A stretch of 64,000 nt of DNA. It comes from Nocardioides sp. QY071. Its GTDB lineage: Bacteria; Actinomycetota; Actinomycetes; Propionibacteriales; Nocardioidaceae. Numbering within the stretch: position 1 is the stretch's first letter; each line of letters opens with the position of its first letter. Below the pieces are notes generated by a model. The model did not search any database and was not told the origin of the DNA. It was given only the letters and a program-made list of their open reading frames with translations. The position numbers were made by a program, and so were the translations under genes. Location of the stretch: assembly GCF_029961765.1 (NCBI RefSeq), contig NZ_CP124681.1:1922001-1986000 (forward strand), read 5' to 3'. Shown here piece after piece: positions 43,275 through 53,087 of this stretch.

Positions 43275-44074
43275 AGGCGGTCTCCCGGCAGGTGCGGCTC
43301 GGTCCCCAGCGGCGTCGACGGATGGGGGACGGGGTCGTGATGGTGGTGGTGCGTGTGGGGCTCGGCGAACCACGGCTGGTGCACCTCGTGGTCGCGCAGC
43401 GCGGCGCCGTCGTAGGCCACGCGGCCGTCGCGGAGCACGACGGCCCGGTCGACGAGGGGGGCCAGCGGGCCGAGCTCGTGGGCGACGAGAACGATGGTCG
43501 CGCCGCGCTCCTTGAGCCGGCGCAGGGTGTCGGCGAGCACCTGCTGGTTGGGCAGGTCGACGCCCGCGGTCGGCTCGTCGAGGAAGAACAGCTCCGGCTC
43601 GCCGGCCAGCGCACGGGCGATGAGCACCCGCTGCTGCTGGCCGCCGGACAGGTTGGTGACGGCGTCGCGGCGGCGGTCGGCGAGCCCGACCACCTCGAGC
43701 GCGTCGTCGATGGCCGCGCGGTCCGCCTTCGACAGCGGGCGCAGCAGGCGGCGCCGGGTCAGCCGGCCGGCGGCGACCACCTCCCACACGGAGGCCGGGA
43801 TGCCGGAGCCGGCGGTGGCGCGCTGGGGGACGTAGCCGATCCGGCTCCACGCGTCGTACTCCTCGAGCGGGGTGCCGAACAGCCGCACCTCGCCGCCGAT
43901 CAGCGGCCGCAGTCCGACCATCGCCCGCACCAGCGTGGACTTCCCGGAGCCGTTGGCGCCCATCAGGGCCACGAAGTCACCAGGTACGACGGCCACGTCG
44001 ATGCCGCGCAGCACCGGGCGTCCGCCCAGGGCGACGCTGGCGTCACGGACCTCGACAGCGGGCACTGCGTTCAT
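43271..44074 (-). CDS. znuC: zinc ABC transporter ATP-binding protein ZnuC
   Basis: The product has 267 residues. Walker A is GANGSGKSTLVRAM, the signature NLSGGQQQRVLIARAL, Walker B LFFLDEPTAGVD, and the H-loop VAHELGPLA. The C-terminus carries a His cluster (EPHTHHHHHDPVPH). It energises zinc import with ZnuA and ZnuB. The ATG at 44074 overlaps the znuA stop and its own stop overlaps znuB, so the three are translationally coupled. Confidence 0.93.
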   Translation of the reverse strand: MNAVPAVEVRDASVALGGRPVLRGIDVAVVPGDFVALMGANGSGKSTLVRAMVGLRPLIGGEVRLFGTPLEEYDAWSRIGYVPQRATAGSGIPASVWEVVAAGRLTRRRLLRPLSKADRAAIDDALEVVGLADRRRDAVTNLSGGQQQRVLIARALAGEPELFFLDEPTAGVDLPNQQVLADTLRRLKERGATIVLVAHELGPLAPLVDRAVVLRDGRVAYDGAALRDHEVHQPWFAEPHTHHHHHDPVPHPSTPLGTEPHLPGDRL

Positions 44075-44991
44075 CGACAGCCGTTCGCGGAGCGCAGGGT
44101 GGCGAGGTTGGTCTTCATCAGCGACAGGTAGTCCTCGTCGGCGGTGGCGTCGGTGAGGCCCTCCACCGGGTCGAGCACTCCGTTGGTCAGGCCGAGGTCG
44201 TCGGCGAAGCTCGCGCCGAGCGCCGGCTTGAGCGGCTCGCTGAACACCGTGGTGATGCCTTCCGTCTTGATGAGGTCCTGCAGCTCCCCGAGCACCGCAC
44301 CGGTCGGCTCGGCGTCGGGGGAGAGGCCCACGATCGAGGCGACGTGGAGGCCGTACTTCTCCAGGTAGCCGAACGCGTCGTGGGACACCACGATGGTGTC
44401 ACGATCGCAGTCGGCCAGACCAGCGGCATAGGACTCGTCGAGCGTGGTCAGGTCGGCCCGCAGCGCCGCCGCGTTCTCGCGGTAGGCGTCGGCGTGGTCC
44501 GCGTCGACGCCCGCGAGCTCGTCGGCGACCGCGTCGGCGAGGTCGGCGACCCGCAGCGGGTCCTGCCAGAAGTGCGGGTCGAGGTCGCCGTGGTCGTGGT
44601 CGTGCTCCTCCTCGTCGGCGTGCTCCTCGAACGGCAGCGGGTCGACGACCTTCGTCGCGTCGACCGTTGCGCCGGTGGCGTTCTGCTCGACCGCGTCGTC
44701 GACGGCGGGCTGGAAGCCCGACTCGTAGACGACCAGGTCGGCGTCGGCCAGGTCCGCGGTCTCCTTGATGGTCAGCTCGAGGTCGTGCGGCTCGGTACCG
44801 GGCTGGGTGAGCAGGTCCACCCGTGCGCCGGTGCCCTCGGTGACCCGCTCGGCGACGTACGCCAGCGGGTAGAAGGCGGCCGCCACGCTCACCTTGCCGT
44901 CGTCGCCCTTCGTGTCGTCACTGAAGGCGGAGCAGCCGGAGGCGAGCAGGGCGAGCGAGGACAGGGCGACGAGGCCGGAAGACAAGCGCAT
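44071..44991 (-). CDS. znuA: zinc ABC transporter substrate-binding lipoprotein ZnuA
   Basis: The product has 306 residues: a lipoprotein signal (SSLALLASGCSA, lipobox ASGC), then a cluster A-I metal-binding fold. Metal ligands include the His of EPHDLELTIKE, a His-rich loop (EEHADEEEHDHDHGDLDPHFWQDP), and the His of VVSHDAFGYL. I chose the ATG at 44991. The promoter -10 box ends seven bases upstream of it, so transcription would begin at or next to the start codon (leaderless). An upstream ATG at 45000 lies inside the Zur box and would add three residues. Confidence 0.9.
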   Translation of the reverse strand: MRLSSGLVALSSLALLASGCSAFSDDTKGDDGKVSVAAAFYPLAYVAERVTEGTGARVDLLTQPGTEPHDLELTIKETADLADADLVVYESGFQPAVDDAVEQNATGATVDATKVVDPLPFEEHADEEEHDHDHGDLDPHFWQDPLRVADLADAVADELAGVDADHADAYRENAAALRADLTTLDESYAAGLADCDRDTIVVSHDAFGYLEKYGLHVASIVGLSPDAEPTGAVLGELQDLIKTEGITTVFSEPLKPALGASFADDLGLTNGVLDPVEGLTDATADEDYLSLMKTNLATLRSANGCR

Positions 44992-45005
44992 GAGAATCAT
45001 TCTCA
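44991..45005. promoter_or_regulatory. Zur/Fur-type operator overlapping the znuA start
   Basis: TGAGAAT-C-ATTCTCA is a perfect 7-1-7 inverted repeat of the Fur-family type. It covers the first base of the znuA start codon, the region between and most of the -10 box. A zinc-loaded Zur bound here would block the promoter directly. No zur gene is in the window. Confidence 0.85.
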
Positions 45006-45027
45006 ACCGCTGGCGGCTGTCGGTCAA
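44999..45027 (-). promoter_or_regulatory. znuABC promoter (-35 TTGACC, -10 GAGAAT)
   Basis: On the minus strand TTGACC (45027-45022) and GAGAAT (45004-44999) are separated by exactly 17 bases. The -10 box is followed by seven bases and then ATG, the geometry of leaderless actinobacterial promoters. The -10 box lies inside the Zur operator. Confidence 0.65.
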
Positions 45028-45062
45028 GCCGACGCCGGCGCTCGCGTGCGTAGAGTGCGGCC

Positions 45063-45377
45063 GTGCTCGTCGTGAACCGCTTCCGCGCAGGCCAGGACCC
45101 GGCCGGACTCCGGGCCGAGCTCGAGCTCGTCCACGGGCTCCTCGCCGCCCAGACCGGGTACGTCGAGGGCTGGGTCGGCCGCAACCTCGACGACCCGGAC
45201 CTGTGGACCCTCACCACACGCTGGGCCAACGTCGGCGCCTACCGGCGCGCGCTGTCGACGTACGACCTCAAGCTGCACGGCGTCCCCGTGCTCAGCCGGG
45301 CCGTCGACGAGCCCGGTGCCTACGAGGTCGTGGAGCCCGGCGGAGTCCTCAATGTGGTGGAGCCTCGCGTAACCTAG
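45063..45377 (+). CDS. antibiotic biosynthesis monooxygenase (ABM)-domain protein
   Basis: The product has 104 residues in the dimeric alpha-beta barrel superfamily (MLVVNRFRAGQDPAGLRAEL ... AAQTGYVEGWVGRNLDDPDLWTLTTRWANVGAYRRAL). Such proteins include haem-degrading and quinone-forming monooxygenases, but many have no known role. The start is GTG at 45063. It is divergent from znuA with 71 bases between and could share control by Zur; that is inference. glyS follows after 72 bases. Confidence 0.75.
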   Translation: MLVVNRFRAGQDPAGLRAELELVHGLLAAQTGYVEGWVGRNLDDPDLWTLTTRWANVGAYRRALSTYDLKLHGVPVLSRAVDEPGAYEVVEPGGVLNVVEPRVT

Positions 45378-45449
45378 GCACTCGCTCCGCGACACCATCA
45401 CAAACCCGCTCGGCAGCCAGCCGGGCTCGTCCCACGCAAGGAATCCACC

Positions 45450-46840
<1,391 letters not shown>

Positions 46841-46847
<7 letters not shown>

Positions 46848-47533
46848 GCCTCCGGTCCGTCGCCGTGCCGGCGCTCGCCCTCGCGGTGGCCGCCGGTCTC
46901 TCGGGCTGCGGATCGGACGACTCGAAGGATGCGAGGAAGGCGAAGCCCACCGCGAGCGCCACGACCACGGCGCCGGCCGACTACCTTCCCGTGCCCGACG
47001 ACGTCACCCTCACCGAGCCGGGCACGTCGCTCGCACTCGGTACGGAGGGCGTCGTGGCGTTCCAGCGACGCCAGGACGAGGTCGGGGTGCTTGCGGTGAC
47101 CGTCGAGCGGATCGAGCGGACCTCGTTCCAGAAGTCGTTCCCGGGCTGGAACGTCGACGCGGCCACCGCCGCGCGCACGCCGTACTTCGTCCGGGTCAGG
47201 GTCACCAACGTCGGCGACACCGACCTCGGCGGGCTGCGGCTCGACAACGTGCTGTGGGCCGACGACGGCACCAACCTCGAGGCGCCCAACTACTACACCG
47301 CCGACCAGCTGCCGGTCTGCTCCGGCGACCCGCTGCCGGCGCCGTTCGCCGCCGGCGCGAGCGTCGAGCTGTGCCAGGTCTACTTCATCGCCCCGACCCA
47401 CGAGCTCGTGAACGTGTCCTTCCCGCCGTTCGGCGGCCTGGACGCCGTCACCTGGAGCGGGGAGCTGAGCAAGGTCAAGAAGCCGGGCAAGAAGGCCGAG
47501 AAGTCGGCCGAGAGCGACGAGAAGGCCTCGTGA
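46841..47533 (+). CDS. lipoprotein of unknown function
   Basis: The product has 230 residues: lipobox LSGC (about 20-23), a Lys/Thr/Ala linker, then a beta-rich domain (VEFTV-like ladder [55 protein letters not shown]) reminiscent of DUF4352-type Ig-like lipoproteins. It ends in a Lys/Glu-rich tail. The GTG at 46841 overlaps the glyS end, and dusB overlaps its stop (GTGA). The coupling of an envelope lipoprotein between two tRNA-related genes has no clear reason. Confidence 0.7.
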
Positions 47534-48672
47534 CCGGACTGCGCCTGGGCCCGCTCGAGGTGCCCACGCCGGTGGTGCTCGCCCCGATGGCCGGCATCAC
47601 CAACGCCGCCTACCGCCGGCTGTGTGCCGAGCACGGCGCCGGGCTGTACGTCTGCGAGATGATCACCAGTCGCGGGCTGGTCGAGGGCGACGAGACGACC
47701 AAGCGGATGCTGGTCTTCGACGAGCTCGAGACGGTCCGCTCGGTCCAGCTCTACGGCACCGACCCGACCTACGTCGGCCAGGCGACCAGGATCCTGTGCG
47801 AGGACTACGGCGTCGCCCACGTCGACCTCAACTTCGGCTGCCCGGTGCCCAAGGTCACCCGCAAGGGCGGCGGTGGCGCCCTGCCGTGGAAGCGCAACCT
47901 GTTGGGCGCGATCCTCGAGGAGGCGGTCGCCGCCGCGGCGCCCTACGACGTCCCGGTCACGATGAAGACCCGCAAGGGCCTCGACGACGACCACCTGACC
48001 TTCCTCGACGCCGGCCGCATCGCGCAGGAGACAGGCGTCGCCGCGATCGCGCTGCACGGGCGGACCGTGGCGCAGGCCTACTCCGGGCAGGCCGACTGGG
48101 ACGCCATCGCTGAGCTGGTCGCGGCCGTCGACATCCCGGTCCTCGGCAACGGCGACATCTGGGAGGCTGCCGACGCGCTGCGCATGGTCGAGGAGACCGG
48201 CGCCGCGGGCGTCGTCGTCGGCCGCGGCTGCCTGGGCCGGCCCTGGCTGTTCCGCGACCTAGCCGCCGCGTTCTCCGGGGCCGGCGTCGGGGAGACGACG
48301 CTGCCGACCCTCGGCGAGGTGGCCGCGATGATGCGTCGGCATGCCGAGCTGCTGTGCGAGCACATGGGGGAGGAGCGCGGCTGCAAGGAGTTCCGCAAGC
48401 ACGTCACCTGGTACCTCAAGGGCTTCCGTGCCGGCGGCGAGCTGCGCCGCTCGCTGGGCCTGGTCGACTCGCTGGCAGCCCTGGGCCGGCTGCTCGCCGA
48501 GCTGGACCCGGCTGAGCCGTTCCCGGCCTCCGAGCTCGGTGCCCCGCGCGGGCGGCAGGGCGCGCCGCGGTCCAGGATCGTGCTCCCGGAGGGCTGGCTC
48601 GATGACACCGACGGCCTCTCCGGTGGCGGTGTGGGCGTGCTCGAGGACGTCGACGAGACCACGGGTGGGTGA
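47530..48672 (+). CDS. dusB: tRNA-dihydrouridine synthase
   Basis: The product has 380 residues, an FMN enzyme reducing uridines in the tRNA D-loop. Motifs: APMAGITNAAYRRLCAEHGAG, the active-site loop HVDLNFGCPVPKVTRKGGG with catalytic Cys, ALHGRTVAQAYSGQADWDAI, and GNGDIWEA ... VGRGCLGRPWLF. The DusB/Dus3-like branch is the single Dus of most actinobacteria. The start is GTG at 47530, coupled to the preceding lipoprotein gene. A terminator follows at 48678-48697. Confidence 0.93.
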   Translation: MTGLRLGPLEVPTPVVLAPMAGITNAAYRRLCAEHGAGLYVCEMITSRGLVEGDETTKRMLVFDELETVRSVQLYGTDPTYVGQATRILCEDYGVAHVDLNFGCPVPKVTRKGGGGALPWKRNLLGAILEEAVAAAAPYDVPVTMKTRKGLDDDHLTFLDAGRIAQETGVAAIALHGRTVAQAYSGQADWDAIAELVAAVDIPVLGNGDIWEAADALRMVEETGAAGVVVGRGCLGRPWLFRDLAAAFSGAGVGETTLPTLGEVAAMMRRHAELLCEHMGEERGCKEFRKHVTWYLKGFRAGGELRRSLGLVDSLAALGRLLAELDPAEPFPASELGAPRGRQGAPRSRIVLPEGWLDDTDGLSGGGVGVLEDVDETTGG

Positions 48673-48677
48673 GTCGT

Positions 48678-48697
48678 GGGGTGAGCCGACTCACCCC
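48678..48697 (+). terminator. terminator hairpin after dusB
   Basis: GGGGTGAG and CTCACCCC form a perfect 8-bp stem with loop CCGA, five bases after the dusB stop. Confidence 0.7.
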
Positions 48698-48719
48698 AGC
48701 GTGCGGTCTCACCAATTGG

Positions 48720-48748
48720 TTGAAGGCTTGATCGTTGTGCTCTAGTAG
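48720..48748 (+). promoter_or_regulatory. candidate promoter of the secreted SH3-like protein gene
   Basis: TTGAAG and TAGTAG are separated by 17 bases. The start of transcription would fall near 48755, about 60 bases before the GTG at 48815. No c-di-AMP riboswitch fits in this short leader. Confidence 0.45.
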
Positions 48749-48814
48749 CACGATGCTCTGGCCCAGGTCAGGGTTCTCGGGATGCATCTGCAAGCAACAG
48801 CAAAGGATCAGCGC

Positions 48815-49672
48815 GTGGCCACCAGCCACAAGCGGGAAACCGCGCGACGTACACCCCGAGCCGCCCTGCTGGCCGGCTCCCTCGCCGCCCTCGCGACCAC
48901 TGCGGTCGTCACGGGAGGCGTCCTCAACTCCTCGGCCCCCGACGCCGACCTCGTGGCGGTCGACCGCTCGAAGGCCGCCGCGGGCTCCGTGGGCGACACC
49001 GGCACCCGGGTGCCCCTCATCTCCCGCAGCACGGACCGCTCCGCCGACGCGATCGGCACCAAGCTCGACGCGCTGCTCTCCGACGCAGCGACCGCCCAGG
49101 CGATCGCCGGGGCGAAGAAGAGCTGGACCTCCACGTCCCTCAACCTGTGGACGCGCCCCGACAAGCGGGCCAAGGAGATCGGTGAGATCGACGAGGGCGA
49201 GAGGGTCCTCGTCACCGGGCGGACGTACGGCGAGCGCGCCGAGATCGTGCTCGACGGCAAGTCCCGCTGGGTCACGGCTGGCTACTTCACCGACGAGAAG
49301 CCGCCGACGCTGGGCGGGCGCTGCACCAACGGCACGTCGGTGTCGCCCGGTGTCAGCCCCAGCATCGAGAAGATCCACGAGGCGGTCTGCGCCAACTTCC
49401 CCGACATCAGCGTCTACGGCACGTTCCGCGGTGCCTCGATCTCCGGGGACCACGAGACCGGCCGTGCCGTCGACATCATGATCTCGGGCTCCGAGGGCTG
49501 GAAGGTCGCCGAGTTCGTGCGGGCCAACTACGCGGCGCTCGGCGTCTCCTACATCATCTACTCGCAGAAGATCTGGTCGGTGGAGCGGGCCGGCGAGGGC
49601 TGGCGGGGCATGCCGAACCGCGGCTCGGCCACCGCCAACCACTACGACCACGTGCACGTCTCGGTCTACTGA
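48815..49672 (+). CDS. secreted SH3-like protein with ARB-07466-like (VldE-type) C-terminal domain
   Basis: The product has 285 residues: a signal or membrane anchor (RAALLAGSLAALATTAVVTGGVL), a linker with predicted coil, an SH3-like domain (SLNLWTRPDKRAKEIGEIDEGERVLVTGRT ... KSRWVTAGYFTDEKPPTLGG), and a C-terminal domain starting with a Cys pair (CTNGTSVSPGVSPSIEKIHEAVC). That domain has His/Asp residues in GDHETGRAVDIMI and NHYDHVHVSVY, a peptidase-like H...D...H-x-H pattern. It is probably a cell-wall hydrolase. I prefer GTG at 48815 (AAAGGA upstream) over ATG at 48782. Confidence 0.75.
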   Translation: MATSHKRETARRTPRAALLAGSLAALATTAVVTGGVLNSSAPDADLVAVDRSKAAAGSVGDTGTRVPLISRSTDRSADAIGTKLDALLSDAATAQAIAGAKKSWTSTSLNLWTRPDKRAKEIGEIDEGERVLVTGRTYGERAEIVLDGKSRWVTAGYFTDEKPPTLGGRCTNGTSVSPGVSPSIEKIHEAVCANFPDISVYGTFRGASISGDHETGRAVDIMISGSEGWKVAEFVRANYAALGVSYIIYSQKIWSVERAGEGWRGMPNRGSATANHYDHVHVSVY

Positions 49673-50565
49673 CCGGTCCTCGAACCCTGCCCCAGGTGGG
49701 CGCGTAGCGCAGCCAGGGTCGCCCGGGCGGCGGCCGACGGCGCCGGGTCGGCGCGCCAGACCAGGCCCAGGTGCGAGTCGGCCTGTGTCGAGGTGACGCG
49801 GACGTGGTGCAGCTCGCTCGGCGCGTCCGCCGACGAGCTGGTCACGACGGCGACGCCGAGACCGCGCGCGGCCAGTGCGCGAGCCGTGGTCGGCAAGGTG
49901 ACGTCCCAGGTCACCGGCGCCGGCAGGCCCTCGGCCCGCATCAGCGTCGCGTAGGCGAGCCGCATGCCGGTGCCTTCGGAGGTGCAGATCACCTGCTCGT
50001 CGAGCAGCTCGGCGGGGGAGACCTCGGTGCGTCCGGCCCACGGGTGCCGAGGATCGACGACGACCATGACGCGCTCGTCGAGGGCCACCCAGGACGCGAG
50101 CCCGGCCAACGGCTGGTCCGGCCAGGAGACCAGCGCCAGGTCGAGACGGCCCGCGGCGACGTCGGCCTGCAGCTCGAAGGAGCGACCCTCGCGCAGGGAC
50201 AGCTCGAGGCCGGGGTGCTCGTCGTGGACCGACTGGATCCCGTCGAGGAACGCCGGCCAGCTCAGTCCGGCGACCGCGCCGACGGCGACCGTCCCGCTGA
50301 GCAGCCCGTTGACCTCGTCCGCGGTGCTCCGCACGCGATCGAGCCCCGCGACGACGTACCGGATCTGGTCGAGGACCGGAGCGGCCGAGGGCGCCACCCG
50401 GGTGCCCTTGGGTGTGCGGTCGAAGAGCCGGGTGCCCAGCTCGCGCTCGAGCAGAGCGACCTGGGCGCTGACGCCGGACTGGGTGACGTGCAGGGCCTGG
50501 GCGGCGGCCGTGAACGAGCCCTCGTCCGCGACCGCCACGGCGTAGCGGAGCTGGTGCACCTCCAT
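49666..50565 (-). CDS. LysR family transcriptional regulator
   Basis: The product has 299 residues. The N-terminal helix-turn-helix (LRYAVAVADEGSFTAAAQALHVTQSGVSAQVALLERELGTRLFDR) is standard; the co-inducer domain follows. The ATG at 50565 is the family-type start. It is divergent from an MFS exporter gene, which it probably controls. Its 3' end overlaps the convergent secreted-protein gene by seven bases. Confidence 0.92.
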   Translation of the reverse strand: MEVHQLRYAVAVADEGSFTAAAQALHVTQSGVSAQVALLERELGTRLFDRTPKGTRVAPSAAPVLDQIRYVVAGLDRVRSTADEVNGLLSGTVAVGAVAGLSWPAFLDGIQSVHDEHPGLELSLREGRSFELQADVAAGRLDLALVSWPDQPLAGLASWVALDERVMVVVDPRHPWAGRTEVSPAELLDEQVICTSEGTGMRLAYATLMRAEGLPAPVTWDVTLPTTARALAARGLGVAVVTSSSADAPSELHHVRVTSTQADSHLGLVWRADPAPSAAARATLAALRAHLGQGSRTGQ

Positions 50566-50635
50566 AAGCGTTGATACTAGCAAGCAGTAGAAGCATCTGT
50601 TGGACTACTGGAATGTTGCGGCGCACGCTGAGGTC
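50566..50635. promoter_or_regulatory. divergent regulatory region between the LysR gene and the MFS gene
   Basis: The 70-base gap contains CTAG-CAAGCAGTAG and, 22 bases on, GACTACTGG, an interrupted dyad around CAGTAG/CTACTG. This could hold LysR binding sites. The exact T-N11-A box cannot be fixed by eye. Confidence 0.4.
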
Positions 50636-51910
50636 ATGACCACCACGACCGCGAAGCAGCGACTGATCCGCACCGTCCAGCTCGGCACCGCGACGGTCGA
50701 GGGCATCGTGCTCTCCACGATCGTCCTGCACGCCACCGTCACCCTCGGCCTCCCGCCCGCCTCCGTCGGCGTCATCCTGGCGCTCGGCGCGGGCACCGCC
50801 ATCGCCCTGGCGGTCCCGCTCGGCATGCTCACCGACCGGCTCGGCCTGGGGGGTGCGGCGGCCGCGCTCTCGGCACTGGCCTCGCTCGCCCTGGCCGGGT
50901 ACGCCGTCACCGACACCGGCGCCGGATTCACCGCGGCCGCGATCGCCTTCGCGGTCGCGCAGTCCGCCTCCGGCGCCGCACGCCAGGCGCTCGCCGTCGA
51001 GGGGGCCGACCCGGCCGACCGACTGGCCATCCGTGCCACCATGCACATGCTGTTGAACGCCGGGATCGGCATCGGCACCACGATCGGCGCGCTCCTGGCC
51101 GCCGTCGACCTCGGGACCACCACCGAGACGGCGTACGGCGTCGGCGCGGTGTCCATGGCCCTGGCCGCGCTCCTCCTCGTCGCCCTGACCGGACGCCGGC
51201 GCCCCGGCGCCGGGACCTCGGCCCCCGCCACCGGCGGCATGCTGCTCGCCCTGCGCGACCGCCGGTTCGCGACGGCCCTTGGGCTCGCGGCGGCGATCCA
51301 GCTCACCATGCCGGTGCTCTCGGTCATCCTCCCCGTCTGGGTCGTGCTCCGGTCCGGCGGCCCGGCCTGGCTGCCCGCCGTGGCGCTCGCGCTCAACACC
51401 GTCGCGGTGATCGCCGGGCAGCGGCGGTGGGCCGCGCGGGTCACGTCGACGCGGAGCACGGTGCGCACGGGCGTCGCCGCCGCGATCGCCCTGGCCGCCG
51501 CAGGTGCCCTGCTCGCGGTCTCCGCTCGCACCGACTCGCCGATCGCCTTCAGCGTCGTGGTGGTCGCCGGTGTCCTCGCGCTGACCGTCGGCGAGATCGG
51601 CGGCGGCCTGGCCACCTGGCGGGTGGCGCTCAGCGAGGTCCCGGCCGCGGCGGAGGGGCGCTACCAGGCGGCGTACTCCATGTCGACCAGCGCCGCCCGC
51701 ATCGTCGGCCCCAGCCTCGCCCTGCCGCTGGTCCTCACGCTCGGCCCGGTCGGCTGGCTGCTCCTCGGTGCCACGATGGCCTCCGGCTGCCTCGGCATCG
51801 CCGCGCTGGCGTCGGAGACCCCGCTAGGGTCGCTGCGTGGACCCGGTCGAGCAGCGGTACGACGCGCACGCGCGCGAGCGGATCGTGCCCGAGCCGCCGA
51901 AGCGTGTTGA
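50636..51910 (+). CDS. MFS transporter
   Basis: The product has 424 residues with about twelve transmembrane helices and MFS loop motifs (VPLGMLTDRLGLGGAAAALSALA between helices 2 and 3). It is probably an efflux pump regulated by the divergent LysR protein. The ATG at 50636 begins MTTTTAKQRL. The last 25 residues (Arg/Ala-rich) are encoded in DNA that also codes for the start of dgt, a 74-base overlap in another frame, so the C-terminus has probably been extended into its neighbour. Confidence 0.85.
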   Translation: MTTTTAKQRLIRTVQLGTATVEGIVLSTIVLHATVTLGLPPASVGVILALGAGTAIALAVPLGMLTDRLGLGGAAAALSALASLALAGYAVTDTGAGFTAAAIAFAVAQSASGAARQALAVEGADPADRLAIRATMHMLLNAGIGIGTTIGALLAAVDLGTTTETAYGVGAVSMALAALLLVALTGRRRPGAGTSAPATGGMLLALRDRRFATALGLAAAIQLTMPVLSVILPVWVVLRSGGPAWLPAVALALNTVAVIAGQRRWAARVTSTRSTVRTGVAAAIALAAAGALLAVSARTDSPIAFSVVVVAGVLALTVGEIGGGLATWRVALSEVPAAAEGRYQAAYSMSTSAARIVGPSLALPLVLTLGPVGWLLLGATMASGCLGIAALASETPLGSLRGPGRAAVRRARARADRARAAEAC

Positions 51911-53060
51911 GGCGCCCGAGCGGCTGCCGTTCGAGCGCGACCGGGCGCGCGTGGTGCACGCGGCGTCCTTCCGGCGGCTGGCGGCCAAGACCCAGGTGGT
52001 CGGACCGCAGAGCGACGACTTCGTCCGCAACCGGCTCACCCACAGCCTGGAGGTCGCCCAGATCGCGCGCGACCTCTCCCGCGCGCTGGGAACCCACCCC
52101 GACATCACCGAGACGGCCGCGCTCGCGCACGACCTCGGCCACCCGCCGTTCGGCCACAACGGCGAGCGCGCGCTGGCCGAGCTCGCCACGGGCTGCGGCG
52201 GGTTCGAGGGAAACGCCCAGACGTTGCGGCTGCTGACCCGGCTCGAGGCCAAGACGCCCGGCGCCGGGCTCAACCTGACCCGGGCCACCCTCGACGCCTG
52301 CACCAAGTACCCCTGGGGCCGCGCCGGCGGGGCGGAGCATGCCGGCAAGTTCGGGGTGTACGACGACGACCTGCCGGCCTTCGAGTGGCTCCGGGCGGGC
52401 GCGCCTGCCGGCGGCCGCTGCCTGGAGGCGCAGGTGATGGACCTCGCCGACGACGTCGCCTACTCCGTCCACGACGTCGAGGACGGCACCGTCGCCGGCA
52501 AGGTCGACCTGACCCGGCTCGACGCCCCGGCCCTGTGGGACACGGTCCGGGTCTGGTACCGCCCCGACGCGACCGACGCCGAGCTCGACGCGGTCCTCGA
52601 CCGGCTCCGGGCCGTCGGGAGCTGGCCGCGGGCGCCGTACGACGGCGGACGGGCGGGCCTCGCCGCGCTGAAGAACCTCACCAGCGACCTGATCGGCCGG
52701 TTCTGCGGCGCCGTGCAGCAGGCGACGTTCGCGGCGACCGAGGGCCCGTTCGTGCGCTACGCCGGCGACCTGGTGATCCCGGCCGACACGTGGGCCGAGA
52801 TCACCGTGCTCAAGGGGATCGCGGCGCACTACGTCATGGAGGCCGCCGACCGGGTCGCGCTGCAGATCCGCCAGCGCGAGCTGCTCGCGGCCCTGGTCGA
52901 GGTGCTGCTCGATCGGGGGCCGGACGCCCTGGACGAGATGTACGCCGCCGACTGGCACGCCGCATCCGATGACGCGGCCCGGACCCGGGTCGTCATCGAC
53001 CAGGTCGCCTCACTGACCGACGCCAGCGCTGTCGCCTGGCATGACCGGCTACTGGGCTGA
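51837..53060 (+). CDS. dgt: deoxyguanosinetriphosphate triphosphohydrolase-like protein
   Basis: The product has 407 residues, an HD-domain dNTPase. The metal motif is complete: FVRNRLTHSLEVAQIARDL (His), ALAHDLGHPPFGHNGERAL (His-Asp), and DLADDVAYSVHDVEDG (Asp). It hydrolyses dGTP or other dNTPs to the nucleoside and triphosphate. The GTG at 51837 lies inside the 3' end of the MFS gene. dgt and dnaG are close in many actinobacteria; here four genes separate them. Confidence 0.93.
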   Translation: MDPVEQRYDAHARERIVPEPPKRVEAPERLPFERDRARVVHAASFRRLAAKTQVVGPQSDDFVRNRLTHSLEVAQIARDLSRALGTHPDITETAALAHDLGHPPFGHNGERALAELATGCGGFEGNAQTLRLLTRLEAKTPGAGLNLTRATLDACTKYPWGRAGGAEHAGKFGVYDDDLPAFEWLRAGAPAGGRCLEAQVMDLADDVAYSVHDVEDGTVAGKVDLTRLDAPALWDTVRVWYRPDATDAELDAVLDRLRAVGSWPRAPYDGGRAGLAALKNLTSDLIGRFCGAVQQATFAATEGPFVRYAGDLVIPADTWAEITVLKGIAAHYVMEAADRVALQIRQRELLAALVEVLLDRGPDALDEMYAADWHAASDDAARTRVVIDQVASLTDASAVAWHDRLLG

Positions 53061-53087
53061 GCAGGTACGACGAGACAGGAGCTCGCG

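Noticed and set aside
45378..45449. T-box regulator before glyS
   Set aside because: The gap is 72 bases and lacks the T-box sequence and a specifier stem.
48698..48814. c-di-AMP (ydaO) riboswitch before the secreted SH3-like hydrolase
   Set aside because: The leader of about 60 bases is too short and I see none of the conserved pairing of that riboswitch.
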